The translations under genes were made by a program, and so were the position numbers. DNA of 64,000 nucleotides from JBEISR01 sp044371425 (lineage in GTDB: Bacteria; Planctomycetota; Planctomycetia; Pirellulales; Pirellulaceae): the NCBI GenBank assembly GCA_044371425.1, contig JBILTR010000011.1:80655-144654 (forward strand), read 5' to 3'. Shown in pieces: positions 39,681-48,164 of the stretch. The notes under the pieces were generated by a model. The model saw only the letters and a list, made by a program, of their open reading frames with translations, was not told where the DNA came from and ran no database searches. Each line of letters starts with the position of its first letter. The stretch's first letter is position 1.

Positions 39681-40203
39681 GAGCCCAACGAACTGCCCCG
39701 GCCCGGAAGGATCTCACAGAGGCACAGAGTCACAGAGAATCAGAAATCAAAGATTGGCTTTAGCCACCCTCAACAATCCCCCTCCGTGCCCCCCGTGCCT
39801 CCGTGAGAGCCCAACGATCTGCCCCGTCCCGGAAGGATCTCACAGAGGCACAGAGTCACAGAGATTCAGAAATCAAAGATTGGCTTTAGCCACCCTCAAC
39901 AATCCCCCTCCGTGTCCCCCGTGCCTCCGTGAGAGCGCAACGAACTGCCCCGGCCCGGAAGGATCTCACAGAGGCACAGAGTCACAGAGATGAAGAAATC
40001 AGAAATCAGAAATTGGCTCTGACAATCCCCAGCCTCTCCCTCCGTGCCCTCCGTGCCTCCGTGAGAGCCCAACGAACTGCCCCGTCCCGGAAGGATCTCA
40101 CAGAGGCACAGAGTCACAGAGAATCAGAAATCAAAGATTGGCTTTAGCCATCCCCGACAATCCCCCTCCGTGTCCCCCGTGCCTCCGTGAGAGCCCAACG
40201 ATC
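39655..40203. repeat. Cluster 1 of the ~126-bp imperfect-palindrome repeat (four full, one half)
   Basis: Each unit has a left arm CTCCGTGCCCCCCGTGCCTC continuing CGTGAGA and a right arm TCTCACAGAGGCACAGAGTC continuing ACAGAG. The right arm is the imperfect reverse complement of the left, with about 40 bp between the arms and a short A-rich spacer to the next unit. GCCTCCGTGA starts at 39671, 39797, 39923, 40055 and 40181. The fifth unit lacks the right arm and runs into the promoter of the following gene. Confidence 0.92.
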
Positions 40204-40214
40204 TCCCCCGATCT

Positions 40215-40242
40215 TTGGATTCTCAGCACTCCCGGTTACACT
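40215..40242 (+). promoter_or_regulatory. Candidate promoter of the FGE-fold gene
   Basis: TTGGAT at 40215-40220 and TACACT at 40237-40242 have a 16-bp spacer and lie right at the broken end of the fifth repeat unit. This would give a leader of about 80 nt before the gene at 40328. Confidence 0.45.
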
Positions 40243-40327
40243 AAAAGCCCTTGCTGCCGGGCATGGTTGGTCTGTTCCAACCGCCGCTCGGCACGGGAAG
40301 TGCCTTTTGGCGATGGGAGTCGAATCG

Positions 40328-41518
40328 ATGCGTGGTTCTGGTTGGCGTTGGATGGTGGGAATGGTAGCCGTGGGTGGCATCGCGGTCAGTCATGCGATGG
40401 CGGAAGACAAACCCGAAGCGCTCGTCGGTTGGGCCAAACAGGCTGCGGCCGAAGGACCCAGCATCCAGGTGGGCGATGCCTTCATGGTCCCTTACACCTA
40501 CACGATCCCAGGGACCGACATCGCCTGCGAGATGATTCCGGTGCCGGGCGGGACGGTGAAGATGGGAAGCCCCGATTCGGAAGCAGGGCGAGCTGCCGAT
40601 GAAGGGCCGCTGGTGGAAGTCGAAGTGGCTCCCTTCTGGATGGCCAAGGTGGAAGTCCGCTGGGCCGAGTACCGGCAGTTCATGAGGCTCTACAAGATCT
40701 TCAAGGCGCTGCAAAGCCAAAAGATCCGCCGCGTCACCGACGACAACCGCGTCGACGCCATCACCGTCCCCACGCCGCTGTACGAACCCGACCACACCTT
40801 CGAGTTCGGGGACGATCCCGATCAGCCTGCGGTGACAATGACGCAGTACGCCGCCAAGCAATACAGCAAATGGCTCTCCGGAATGACCGGCCAACAACTG
40901 CGCCTGCCCACCGCCGCCGAATGGGAGCATGCCGCGCGAGCCGGCACGCAGACCCCTTACAGCTTTGGTGACGCGGCCGACCAGTTGGACCAGTATGCCT
41001 ACCATGCAGGCAACAGTCCCGACGGGCCCGGTAAGGTCGGCACCAAGATGCCCAACCCCTGGGGGCTTCACGACATGCACGGCAATGTATGGGAATGGGT
41101 GATCGATGGCTATTCCCCCGAAGGATATGCCGGACTTGCCGGGCAGAAGCGATCGCTGCTAGAAGCGATCCAGAAACCCAGCAAGCCGTCGCCGCGCACG
41201 GTTCGCGGCGGTGGCTGGCAAGACCCGCCCGAACGACTCCGCAGCGCCGCTCGCCTGGGCTCCGATGACGAAGAATGGAAGTCGGAAGATCCGAACATCC
41301 CCAACAGCCCCTGGTGGTTCACCACCGACCCGTCACGGCAAGTCGGCTTCCGTCTGGTCCGATCGGCCCAGCCGCTGGATGCCGAGTCGATGAAGCTGTT
41401 CTGGGAGATCGATCACGAGGATATCCAGCTGGATGTGCAGCTGCGACTGGAAGAAGGGCGAGGGGCGGAAGGACTGCCGGTGCCCGAGCTGGCGGAAGAG
41501 CTGCAGAAGAACCAGTAA
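40328..41518 (+). CDS. Formylglycine-generating-enzyme-fold (SUMF1-like) exported protein
   Basis: The ATG at 40328 has GGGAG ten bases upstream and begins a signal peptide (GWRWMVGMVAVGGIAVSHAM). Another ATG at 40313 is possible. The mature 370 residues have the FGE/C-type-lectin-like fold: MIPVPGGTVKMGS, APFWMAKVEVRWAEYRQF, LRLPTAAEWEHAARAG, GLHDMHGNVWEWVIDGY, RGGGWQDP and QVGFRLVR. Only one Cys (near IPGTDIACEM) is present in the whole protein, so the two catalytic cysteines of true sulfatase-activating enzymes are missing. It is more likely a binding or iron-enzyme relative. Such paralogues are numerous in planctomycetes. Confidence 0.8.
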   Translation: MRGSGWRWMVGMVAVGGIAVSHAMAEDKPEALVGWAKQAAAEGPSIQVGDAFMVPYTYTIPGTDIACEMIPVPGGTVKMGSPDSEAGRAADEGPLVEVEVAPFWMAKVEVRWAEYRQFMRLYKIFKALQSQKIRRVTDDNRVDAITVPTPLYEPDHTFEFGDDPDQPAVTMTQYAAKQYSKWLSGMTGQQLRLPTAAEWEHAARAGTQTPYSFGDAADQLDQYAYHAGNSPDGPGKVGTKMPNPWGLHDMHGNVWEWVIDGYSPEGYAGLAGQKRSLLEAIQKPSKPSPRTVRGGGWQDPPERLRSAARLGSDDEEWKSEDPNIPNSPWWFTTDPSRQVGFRLVRSAQPLDAESMKLFWEIDHEDIQLDVQLRLEEGRGAEGLPVPELAEELQKNQ

Positions 41519-41572
41519 CCCTCTTCCTGCGGCGTTCATCCTCGCGCACCCGAAGGGAGTTCCCTGTCGCTC

Positions 41573-42544
41573 ATGGACCCAACCCGTCGCCACAAGTCGT
41601 CCGCCTTACGATCCTGGGCGCGGTTGGTGCGCATCCCCAACACCCCCACCGCCATCGCCGATGGCCTTGCCGGGATGGCGCTGGCCAGCGGTACGATCTG
41701 GTGGCATCCGGCCACGCTGCTGATGGTCCTGGCCAGTGTTGCCTTCTACTGGGCTGGTATGGCGCTCAATGATCTTTTTGACCTTCAGGAAGACCGCCAG
41801 GCAAGTCGGCCTCGCCCTCTGGTCGATGGTTCCCTGACGGTCCGGCAAGCCGCCGGGGCAGGGTGGGGGCTGTGGTGCTTGGGACTGCTGCTAGTGGTCG
41901 CCGCCTCGACCCTCGCCGCTTTCTATTCCGCTAAACCATTCCACTGGACCACCCTGGCGATTGGAAGTCTCTTGGCGCTGGCGATCCTCGCCTACAACGG
42001 ATGGCTAAAGCAGACCTCTTGGGCGCCGGCGATGATGGGAGTTTGCCGAGCCTGCAACTTGCTGCTGGGGGCTGCGCTGGTGCGGCAGGCGCTGGCCGAC
42101 GGATCGATCCCGACGGTGGCCTGGATCGCTGCGCTGGGGCACATGGTATTCGTCACCGGTTTTACGATCGCAGCACACCAGGAAGAGAAAACCAGTCAGC
42201 GAGTGACGCTGGGGACCGGGTGGCTGGTGGCGGCAGTGGGACTGGCGATCTGGAGTGCGACTCCTTGGTTCCTCGATGCTTCGGCCAGGCTGGCACTCCG
42301 CGATCGGTGGGTCTTCCCGATGCTGATCCTGTTGGTCAGCTTGCCTCTGGTGCGCCGCGCTTTGGGGAGTCTTCAGGAGCCGACTCCAAAGAAGGTTCAG
42401 GGGTCGATCAAGCAGGCGATCGGCACCCTGCTGATGCTCGACGCCTCGGCCGCCTTGGCTTTCTCGGGTCCCTTCGATGGCCTGATGATCTGCTCCCTTT
42501 TCATCCCCTGGATCTTGCTGGGGCGATGGTACGCATCCACCTGA
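41573..42544 (+). CDS. UbiA-family prenyltransferase
   Basis: The 323-residue integral membrane protein has eight or so hydrophobic helices. The first aspartate motif is GMALNDLFDLQED (N-D-x2-D-x3-D). It is preceded by LVRIPNTPTAIADGLAG and followed by RPRPLVDGSLTVRQA, both typical of the family. The second loop (YNGWLKQTSWAPAMMGVCRA) lacks a clear second D-x3-D. UbiA enzymes attach an isoprenoid chain to an acceptor in quinone, heme or lipid synthesis. The sequence could be of the EboC-like subgroup, but no other ebo genes are nearby, so the acceptor is unknown. It lies between the FGE-fold and GGDEF genes. Confidence 0.8.
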   Translation: MDPTRRHKSSALRSWARLVRIPNTPTAIADGLAGMALASGTIWWHPATLLMVLASVAFYWAGMALNDLFDLQEDRQASRPRPLVDGSLTVRQAAGAGWGLWCLGLLLVVAASTLAAFYSAKPFHWTTLAIGSLLALAILAYNGWLKQTSWAPAMMGVCRACNLLLGAALVRQALADGSIPTVAWIAALGHMVFVTGFTIAAHQEEKTSQRVTLGTGWLVAAVGLAIWSATPWFLDASARLALRDRWVFPMLILLVSLPLVRRALGSLQEPTPKKVQGSIKQAIGTLLMLDASAALAFSGPFDGLMICSLFIPWILLGRWYAST

Positions 42545-42584
42545 TGACTAGGTGGATGCAGGCACGCTCTGGAGGCGACCGAAC

Positions 42585-43280
42585 ATGCTACCACTGGGTG
42601 CAGGGGAATCGGCCGCACTGTTCTTGTTGATTCTTGGGATAGCCGGCGTTCTTGCAGCCGGCTTGGTCGGTGTCGCCGTCGGAGTGGCGATCGGGTGGTG
42701 GCTAGCGCGGCGCTACGCGGAGGTGGCAAGTAAGCCTGATGGTCTAGTAGAGGGGCCAGTGGCGGGGTCTATGGATGGGGCTGCGGAGATAGACCGCCGA
42801 GCCAGGACGGATGCGTTGACGGGTGCGGCCAGTCGTTGGGAACTGGAGTATCAGCTGAGTCGTTGGGGGGAGCGATCTTTGGAGGATCGGCAGCGATGGT
42901 CGCTGGTGATGTTGGACCTGGATCGGTTCAAGGAGGTGAACGATCGCGCGGGGCATTTGGCGGGGGACCAGTTGCTGCGAGATTTGGTAGCGTTTTTTCA
43001 CGAGCAGCGGTCGTCGGGTGGGCCGGCGTGGATAGGCCGGTATGGCGGGGACGAGTGGGTGTTGTTGTGGGAGGCGCGGCCGGAGCTGGTGGCGGAGCGA
43101 CTGGAAGAGTATTTAGCGCGATGGAGTGCCGACCCGCGGTCGCGGATACCTGACAGTAGTGACAGGGTGCGATGGAGTGCTGGGGTGGTCTCGTTGTCCG
43201 AAGGTCAGGATCCCTCCCGTTGGCTGCAGCTAGCCGACCAGCGGATGTATCAAAAAAAGGGAACAAGACACTTTTCCTGA
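42585..43280 (+). CDS. Membrane-anchored GGDEF-domain protein with a GGDEW signature
   Basis: The ATG at 42585, nine bases after GGAGG, begins a 231-residue protein. One N-terminal transmembrane segment (AALFLLILGIAGVLAAGLVG) precedes a GGDEF domain. The domain shows RTDALTGAASRWELE, VMLDLDRFKEVNDRAGHLAGD and the active-site loop RYGGDEW near residue 153. The final Phe of the classic GGDEF is Trp here. Diguanylate cyclase activity is possible, since the Asp/Glu pair is kept. The RxxD product-inhibition site five residues before is absent. The protein has no sensory domain beyond the anchor. Its 3' end meets the second repeat cluster. Confidence 0.82.
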   Translation: MLPLGAGESAALFLLILGIAGVLAAGLVGVAVGVAIGWWLARRYAEVASKPDGLVEGPVAGSMDGAAEIDRRARTDALTGAASRWELEYQLSRWGERSLEDRQRWSLVMLDLDRFKEVNDRAGHLAGDQLLRDLVAFFHEQRSSGGPAWIGRYGGDEWVLLWEARPELVAERLEEYLARWSADPRSRIPDSSDRVRWSAGVVSLSEGQDPSRWLQLADQRMYQKKGTRHFS

Positions 43281-43317
43281 ATCGAGCAATCTTTCCTCTC
43301 GCTCTTCCTTCTTCTCT

Positions 43318-43664
43318 CTCCTCCCTCCGTGCCCCCCGTGCCTCCGTGAGAGCCCAACGATCTGCCTTGGACCGGAAGGATCTCACAGAGGCACAGAGTC
43401 ACAGAGATTGAGAAACCAGAAATCGGTTCTCGCAATCCCCTCTCTTCTTCCCCTCCGTGTCCCCCGTGCCTCCGTGAGAGCCCAACGATCTGCCTTGGAC
43501 CGGAAGGATCTCACAGAGGCACAGAGTCACAGAGATTCAGAACTCTGAAATAGGTTCTCCCAATCCTCTCTCTTCTTCCCCTCCGTGCCCCCCGTGCCTC
43601 CGTTAGAGCCCAACGATCTGCCCTGGACCGGAAGGATCTCACAGAGGCACAGAGTCACAGAGAT
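43318..43664. repeat. Cluster 2 of the ~126-bp repeat (three full units)
   Basis: Three copies start with GCCTCCGTGA or GCCTCCGTTA at 43340, 43468 and 43596 (period 128 bp). The two arms and the central AACGATCTGCC-type core match cluster 1. The third copy ends about 110 bp before the GxxExxY gene. Confidence 0.9.
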
Positions 43665-43775
43665 TTGAACCCCGATTTTTTTCTAAAAATCGCGAACCTT
43701 TCTTGGGTTAGTTGTGTCTCCGGGAGGGCGCAGAAAGAGAGAGTCCAGTCGGCTTATTGGATTGGAGAGACGCAA

Positions 43776-44156
43776 ATGCATGAGAACGAGATTGGCACAT
43801 CGATTGTCGACAGTGCGATTCATCTGCATCAGGACTTGGGACCTGGGTTGCTGGAGACGGTGTATGAGGTGACCATGGCTGCCATGTTACGGAAGCGGGG
43901 TTTTGCGGTAGTGCGACAGGTTCCGGTATCGATTGAATACGAGGGGCAGAAGTTGGAAGAAGGATTTCGAGCCGATTTGATTGTGGAGGGGAAGGTGATC
44001 TTGGAGCTGAAGTCGGTGGAAAAGTTACATCCGGTGCACAAGAAGCAGTTGCTGACCTATCTTCGGCTGACGGGGATGAAGCTGGGGTACCTATTGAATT
44101 TCGGGGAAGAGCTGATGAAGGATGGAATTACTCGAATCATCAACGGCCGGCTTTGA
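43776..44156 (+). CDS. GxxExxY-family protein with PD-(D/E)xK-like core
   Basis: The 126-residue product begins at the ATG at 43776, nine bases after GGAGAG. It contains the family signature GPGLLETVYE and the nuclease-like core FRADLIVEGKVILELKSVEKL, where Asp and Glu-x-Lys match PD-(D/E)xK geometry. The function of the family is uncertain: it is often found with other repeated elements and may be a nuclease or a domesticated relative. Here it is bracketed by repeat clusters 2 and 3, which suggests association or co-mobilisation with them. Upstream in-frame codons from 43665 are repeat-derived and are not counted. Confidence 0.78.
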   Translation: MHENEIGTSIVDSAIHLHQDLGPGLLETVYEVTMAAMLRKRGFAVVRQVPVSIEYEGQKLEEGFRADLIVEGKVILELKSVEKLHPVHKKQLLTYLRLTGMKLGYLLNFGEELMKDGITRIINGRL

Positions 44157-44159
44157 CCC

Positions 44160-44372
44160 TCTCTCCGTGTCCCCCGTGCCTCCGTGAGCGCCTAGCGATC
44201 TGCCGCCGGTGAGTTGATCTCACAGAGGCACAGAGTCACAGAGATTCAGAAACCAGAAATTGGCTCTCACAATCCCCTCTCTTCTTCCCTCCGTGTCCCC
44301 CGTGCCTCCGTGAGAGCCCAGCGATCTGCTTTGGACCGGTGGATCTCACAAAGGCACAGAGTCACAGAGATG
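44160..44372. repeat. Cluster 3 of the ~126-bp repeat (two full units)
   Basis: Two copies with GCCTCCGTGA at 44178 and 44304 follow the GxxExxY gene. Both arms are kept, with a few changes in the core (CTAGCGATCTGCC, CCAGCGATCTGC). They mark the left side of the defence-type island. Confidence 0.9.
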
Positions 44373-44657
44373 CAGAACTCTGGCATTGGCTTTGGCCATC
44401 CCGGTCTTCCCGACCAAGCTCCAAGTGAAACGACCAGACAATAGAGTCCTGACAGCTCAGCCCTCTGGGATTGCTCGAATTACGATGTCTACAATGCTGT
44501 CATTGCCGTTTAGTGTTTGATAAACTAGTCCCTACCCGTCCTTCGATCGATCTGGGGGGAGGATTTGCCCCCACAAGCGGTGCATGCCTGAACGTACGGC
44601 AAACGCCGAACACCTCATCCCATCCTGAATCCAAAGAACCTGCACCAGCATCCATCC
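44373..44657. other. Leader region of the helicase-methylase operon
   Basis: This 285-bp gap is AT-richer than its surroundings. TTGCTC at 44471 and TACAAT at 44490 look promoter-like, but the spacer of 13 bp is too short. GTTTA at about 44509 and TAAAC at about 44522 could form a small stem. I do not see a good ribosome-binding site before the ATG at 44658. Confidence 0.3.
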
Positions 44658-47600
44658 ATGATCAAACTCGAAGATCTAAAACCAGGGCTCCCATTGGTCG
44701 GATTGGAGCCAACCGCCATCGCGACGATCGCGGCGGTTGTACCCATCGGCGAGGGATCGGTGCAGGTTTTCTATCGCACGCCCGATGGGCAAACAATCGA
44801 GCGGCTGCTGGGGCGCGACGATGAGCCAAAACTCAGCCTCGCGGTAGTAGAACGTCCCTGGTCATTCGACGGCGACGGCGCGGCCTTCCAATTGACCTGC
44901 GAGGCGAAGCGGATCGATCTTGCATTTCTCTTTGATCCGATGATGGCAGTGCATACTTCCAACGTAGAGCCGCTGCCACATCAAATCACCGCTGTCTATG
45001 AATCGATGCTGCCTAAGCAACCGCTGCGATTTGTGCTGGCAGACGATCCTGGTGCCGGCAAGACGATCATGGCGGGGCTCTACATCAGCGAACTAGTCAT
45101 GCGAGCCGACGCGCGTCGCATCCTGATCGTCGCCCCAGGTAGCCTAGTCGAACAATGGCGCGACGAACTGTCTGAAAAATTCGGGCTCGACTTCCACGTC
45201 TATTCTTCAGAACTCAATTCCGTCACCCCAAGCGGAAACCCCTTCGAGGACTTCGACAAATTGGTCGTGCGACTCGATCAGATGTCACGCAACGAAGAAT
45301 TGCAAGACAAACTGGTGAGCGCAGGCTGGGACCTAGTGGTCTTCGATGAAGCCCATAAACTCGCCGCCCACTACTTTGGCTCCAAACTCGAAAAGACAGG
45401 ACGTTTTCGCTTTGCCGAACGTATCGGCGCCCAAACGCGCCACCTGCTGCTGATGACCGCCACCCCACACAACGGGAAAGAAGAAGACTTCCAGCTCTTT
45501 CTCTCCCTCCTCGATTCCGATCGCTTCTACGGTAAATTCCGCGACGGTGTCCACAAGGTCGATGTCTCCGACCTCATGCGACGCATGGTCAAAGAAGAGC
45601 TGGTCAAGTTCGACAATACGCCACTGTTCCCCGAGCGGCGGGCCTACACGGTCAACTACACGCTCTCGCAAATCGAAGCCGAACTGTACCGGGCCGTGAC
45701 GGAGTACGTCAAAACGGAAATGGGGAAAGCGGACCAGCTGACAGGCTCCCGCAAAGGATCGGTCGGATTCGCGCTAACGGCGCTCCAGCGGCGACTGGCA
45801 TCCAGCCCGGAAGCAATCTACCAGTCGCTGAAACGACGCAAAGAGCGGCTGGAAAGTCGGCTCCGCGAAGAAAAACTTGGTATCCGCGGTCGAAAACCCC
45901 TGGCCGAAACGGTTGAGTTAGTTCCCGAGGATGAAGATGACCTGACAGCGGACGAACAGGAGAGCCTCGAGGAAACGCTGGTCGATGATGCGACGACCGC
46001 CAAGTCGATCTACGAACTGGAAATCGAGATCCAGCTGCTCACGGGACTCGAGGAACAGGCGCGAGCCGTGGTCGCTTCCGGCCAAGACCGAAAATGGGAC
46101 GAACTCTCTAAGATCCTTCAGAACTCACCGGAGATGCGCGACAGTTCAGGCAAGCAGCGCAAGCTGATCATCTTCTCAGAACATCGCGACACGCTGAATT
46201 ATCTCCACGAGAAAATTGCTGGGGTCCTCGGTAGCCACTCAGCGATCGTCACCATTCATGGTGGAACCCACCGAGATGAACGTCGCAAGATCCAGGCGAC
46301 ATTCCGATCTGATCCCGAAGTACGTGTCCTAGTGGCCACCGATGCGGCGGGTGAAGGGGTCAACCTCCAAAATGCCAATTTGATGGTCAATTACGACCTG
46401 CCGTGGAACCCTAATCGCCTGGAACAACGCTTCGGACGCATCCACCGTATCGGACAGGTGGAGGTCTGCCACCTCTGGAACCTAGTCGCTAAGGAAACAC
46501 GCGAGGGGGATGTCTATCACCGTCTGCTGCAAAAGCTGGAAGTGGAAAGCGATGCGCTGAAGGGACGAGTGTTCGATATTTTGGGCGAGGTTTTTGAAGA
46601 GACCAGCCTCAAGGAACTGCTGCTTGAGGCGATTCGCTACGGCGACCAGCCCGAGACGAGAGCGCGTCTGACGCGCAAAATCGATCAGGCACTCGACCAC
46701 GACCACTTGAAATCGCTGCTCAACCGAAACGCACTTGCGCAAGAGACGATGGGGGCCGATCGACTTTACAGCGTCAAAGAAGAGATGGAGAAAGCAGAAG
46801 CCAGACGTCTGCAGCCGTACTTCGTTCGATCGTTCTTCATGAAGGCATTCGAGCAACTTGGTGGTTCAATTTATCCACGGGAGCCAGGCCGATTTGAAAT
46901 CACTCATGTGCCCACGTCGATTCGAGAGCGGGATCGCCGCATCACCGGACGGAATCGACGCGAACAGGAACCTGTGCTGAAACGATACGATCGGATCTGC
47001 TTCGAAAAAGAGTCTGTCCAACCAGTCGAGAAAGCTGGAATGTCTCGCGCCGTGCTACTGCACCCAGGCCATCCACTGATGCTATCGATCAGCGATCTGC
47101 TGCTGGAGCAGCATGCCAACCTGCTACGGCAGGGAACGGTGCTAATCGATCCCACGGACGATGGCCTGGATCCCTGGCTGATGTTCCTGGTCACCCACGA
47201 AGTCAAATCGGGCGATGGGAAGGTGCTTTCCAAGCGACTGCAGTTTGTGCGCGTCAATCCGGACGGATCGACCTCCTTCGCAGGCTGGGCGCCGCATCTG
47301 GACCTGGAACCGCTGGCCGAATCGGAACGGCCGCTGATCCGAGAGGTGTTGGATGCGTCTTGGATTCGTGCCGACCAGGAACAGCGAGCGATCGCGCTAG
47401 CGGCCACGATGCTGGCTCCTGGCCATTTCCGGGAAGTGAACGACCAACGCGTCGAGTATGTCGACAAAACGCTGGTGGCGGTCCACGAACGGCTGACCAA
47501 GGAGATCCAGTTTTGGACCGATCGCTGGATCCGGCTCAACGAGGATCGTGAAGCCGGCAAAGAGGTTCGATTGACCGCCGAGAACGCGCGACGTACGGTG

Positions 47601-48164
47601 ACCGACCTCGAGGGCCGTCTAGAGAATCGCAAGAAAGAGCTGCAGTCCATGCGGCACGTCGTGAACGGAACTCCAGTCGTTCTCGGCGGATCGTTGGTGA
47701 TTCCTGCCGGTTTGATGCGAAGGTTGCGGGGCGACGAGGACGCGACCCCCAACATCTCGGCCGACCCCATCGCTCGCAAACGAATCGAGCGGATCGCGAT
47801 GGAGGCGGTTCGCAGGCGGGAAGAGGCGGCGGGATGTCAGGTCACCGACGTATCCGAGCTGAAATGCGGATGGGATCTCACCTCGCATCCCCCCTCCCTG
47901 AATCACAAGCAGCCCCAGCCACGCCACATCGAAGTGAAGGGCCGCGTGAAAGGTGCCGCGACGCTGACGGTGACGCACAACGAAATTATGTACGCATGCA
48001 ATCAAGGCGATAAATTCCTCCTAGCCATCGTCCTAGTGAACGAAGACGATACCTACGAAGGTCCCTTCTATGTGCGTCAACCGTTTGACCGCGAGCCGGA
48101 ATTGCAAGTTTCGTCGATCAATTACAAACTCAGCGAATTTTTGAAGAAGGCTGAACTGCAGTGA
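44658..48164 (+). CDS. SNF2-like superfamily 2 helicase with C-terminal DUF3883-like domain
   Basis: The product has 1,168 residues. The helicase core starts near residue 110. Walker A is LADDPGAGKTIMAGLY (~124-140), motif II is VVFDEAHKL (DEAH), motif III is MTATPHNGKEEDF, and the second lobe has LIIFSEHRDTL, VATDAAGEGVNLQNAN and QRFGRIHRIGQ (~591-603). A long helical middle follows. The C-terminal ~100 residues, with RHIEVKGRV and HNEIMYACNQGDKFLLAIV, resemble DUF3883, which is often found with helicases. Helicases of this kind occur in DISARM and in modules with DUF1156 and DUF499 proteins. The stop overlaps the methylase start by 4 nt. It probably translocates on or remodels DNA. Confidence 0.85.
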   Translation: MIKLEDLKPGLPLVGLEPTAIATIAAVVPIGEGSVQVFYRTPDGQTIERLLGRDDEPKLSLAVVERPWSFDGDGAAFQLTCEAKRIDLAFLFDPMMAVHTSNVEPLPHQITAVYESMLPKQPLRFVLADDPGAGKTIMAGLYISELVMRADARRILIVAPGSLVEQWRDELSEKFGLDFHVYSSELNSVTPSGNPFEDFDKLVVRLDQMSRNEELQDKLVSAGWDLVVFDEAHKLAAHYFGSKLEKTGRFRFAERIGAQTRHLLLMTATPHNGKEEDFQLFLSLLDSDRFYGKFRDGVHKVDVSDLMRRMVKEELVKFDNTPLFPERRAYTVNYTLSQIEAELYRAVTEYVKTEMGKADQLTGSRKGSVGFALTALQRRLASSPEAIYQSLKRRKERLESRLREEKLGIRGRKPLAETVELVPEDEDDLTADEQESLEETLVDDATTAKSIYELEIEIQLLTGLEEQARAVVASGQDRKWDELSKILQNSPEMRDSSGKQRKLIIFSEHRDTLNYLHEKIAGVLGSHSAIVTIHGGTHRDERRKIQATFRSDPEVRVLVATDAAGEGVNLQNANLMVNYDLPWNPNRLEQRFGRIHRIGQVEVCHLWNLVAKETREGDVYHRLLQKLEVESDALKGRVFDILGEVFEETSLKELLLEAIRYGDQPETRARLTRKIDQALDHDHLKSLLNRNALAQETMGADRLYSVKEEMEKAEARRLQPYFVRSFFMKAFEQLGGSIYPREPGRFEITHVPTSIRERDRRITGRNRREQEPVLKRYDRICFEKESVQPVEKAGMSRAVLLHPGHPLMLSISDLLLEQHANLLRQGTVLIDPTDDGLDPWLMFLVTHEVKSGDGKVLSKRLQFVRVNPDGSTSFAGWAPHLDLEPLAESERPLIREVLDASWIRADQEQRAIALAATMLAPGHFREVNDQRVEYVDKTLVAVHERLTKEIQFWTDRWIRLNEDREAGKEVRLTAENARRTVTDLEGRLENRKKELQSMRHVVNGTPVVLGGSLVIPAGLMRRLRGDEDATPNISADPIARKRIERIAMEAVRRREEAAGCQVTDVSELKCGWDLTSHPPSLNHKQPQPRHIEVKGRVKGAATLTVTHNEIMYACNQGDKFLLAIVLVNEDDTYEGPFYVRQPFDREPELQVSSINYKLSEFLKKAELQ

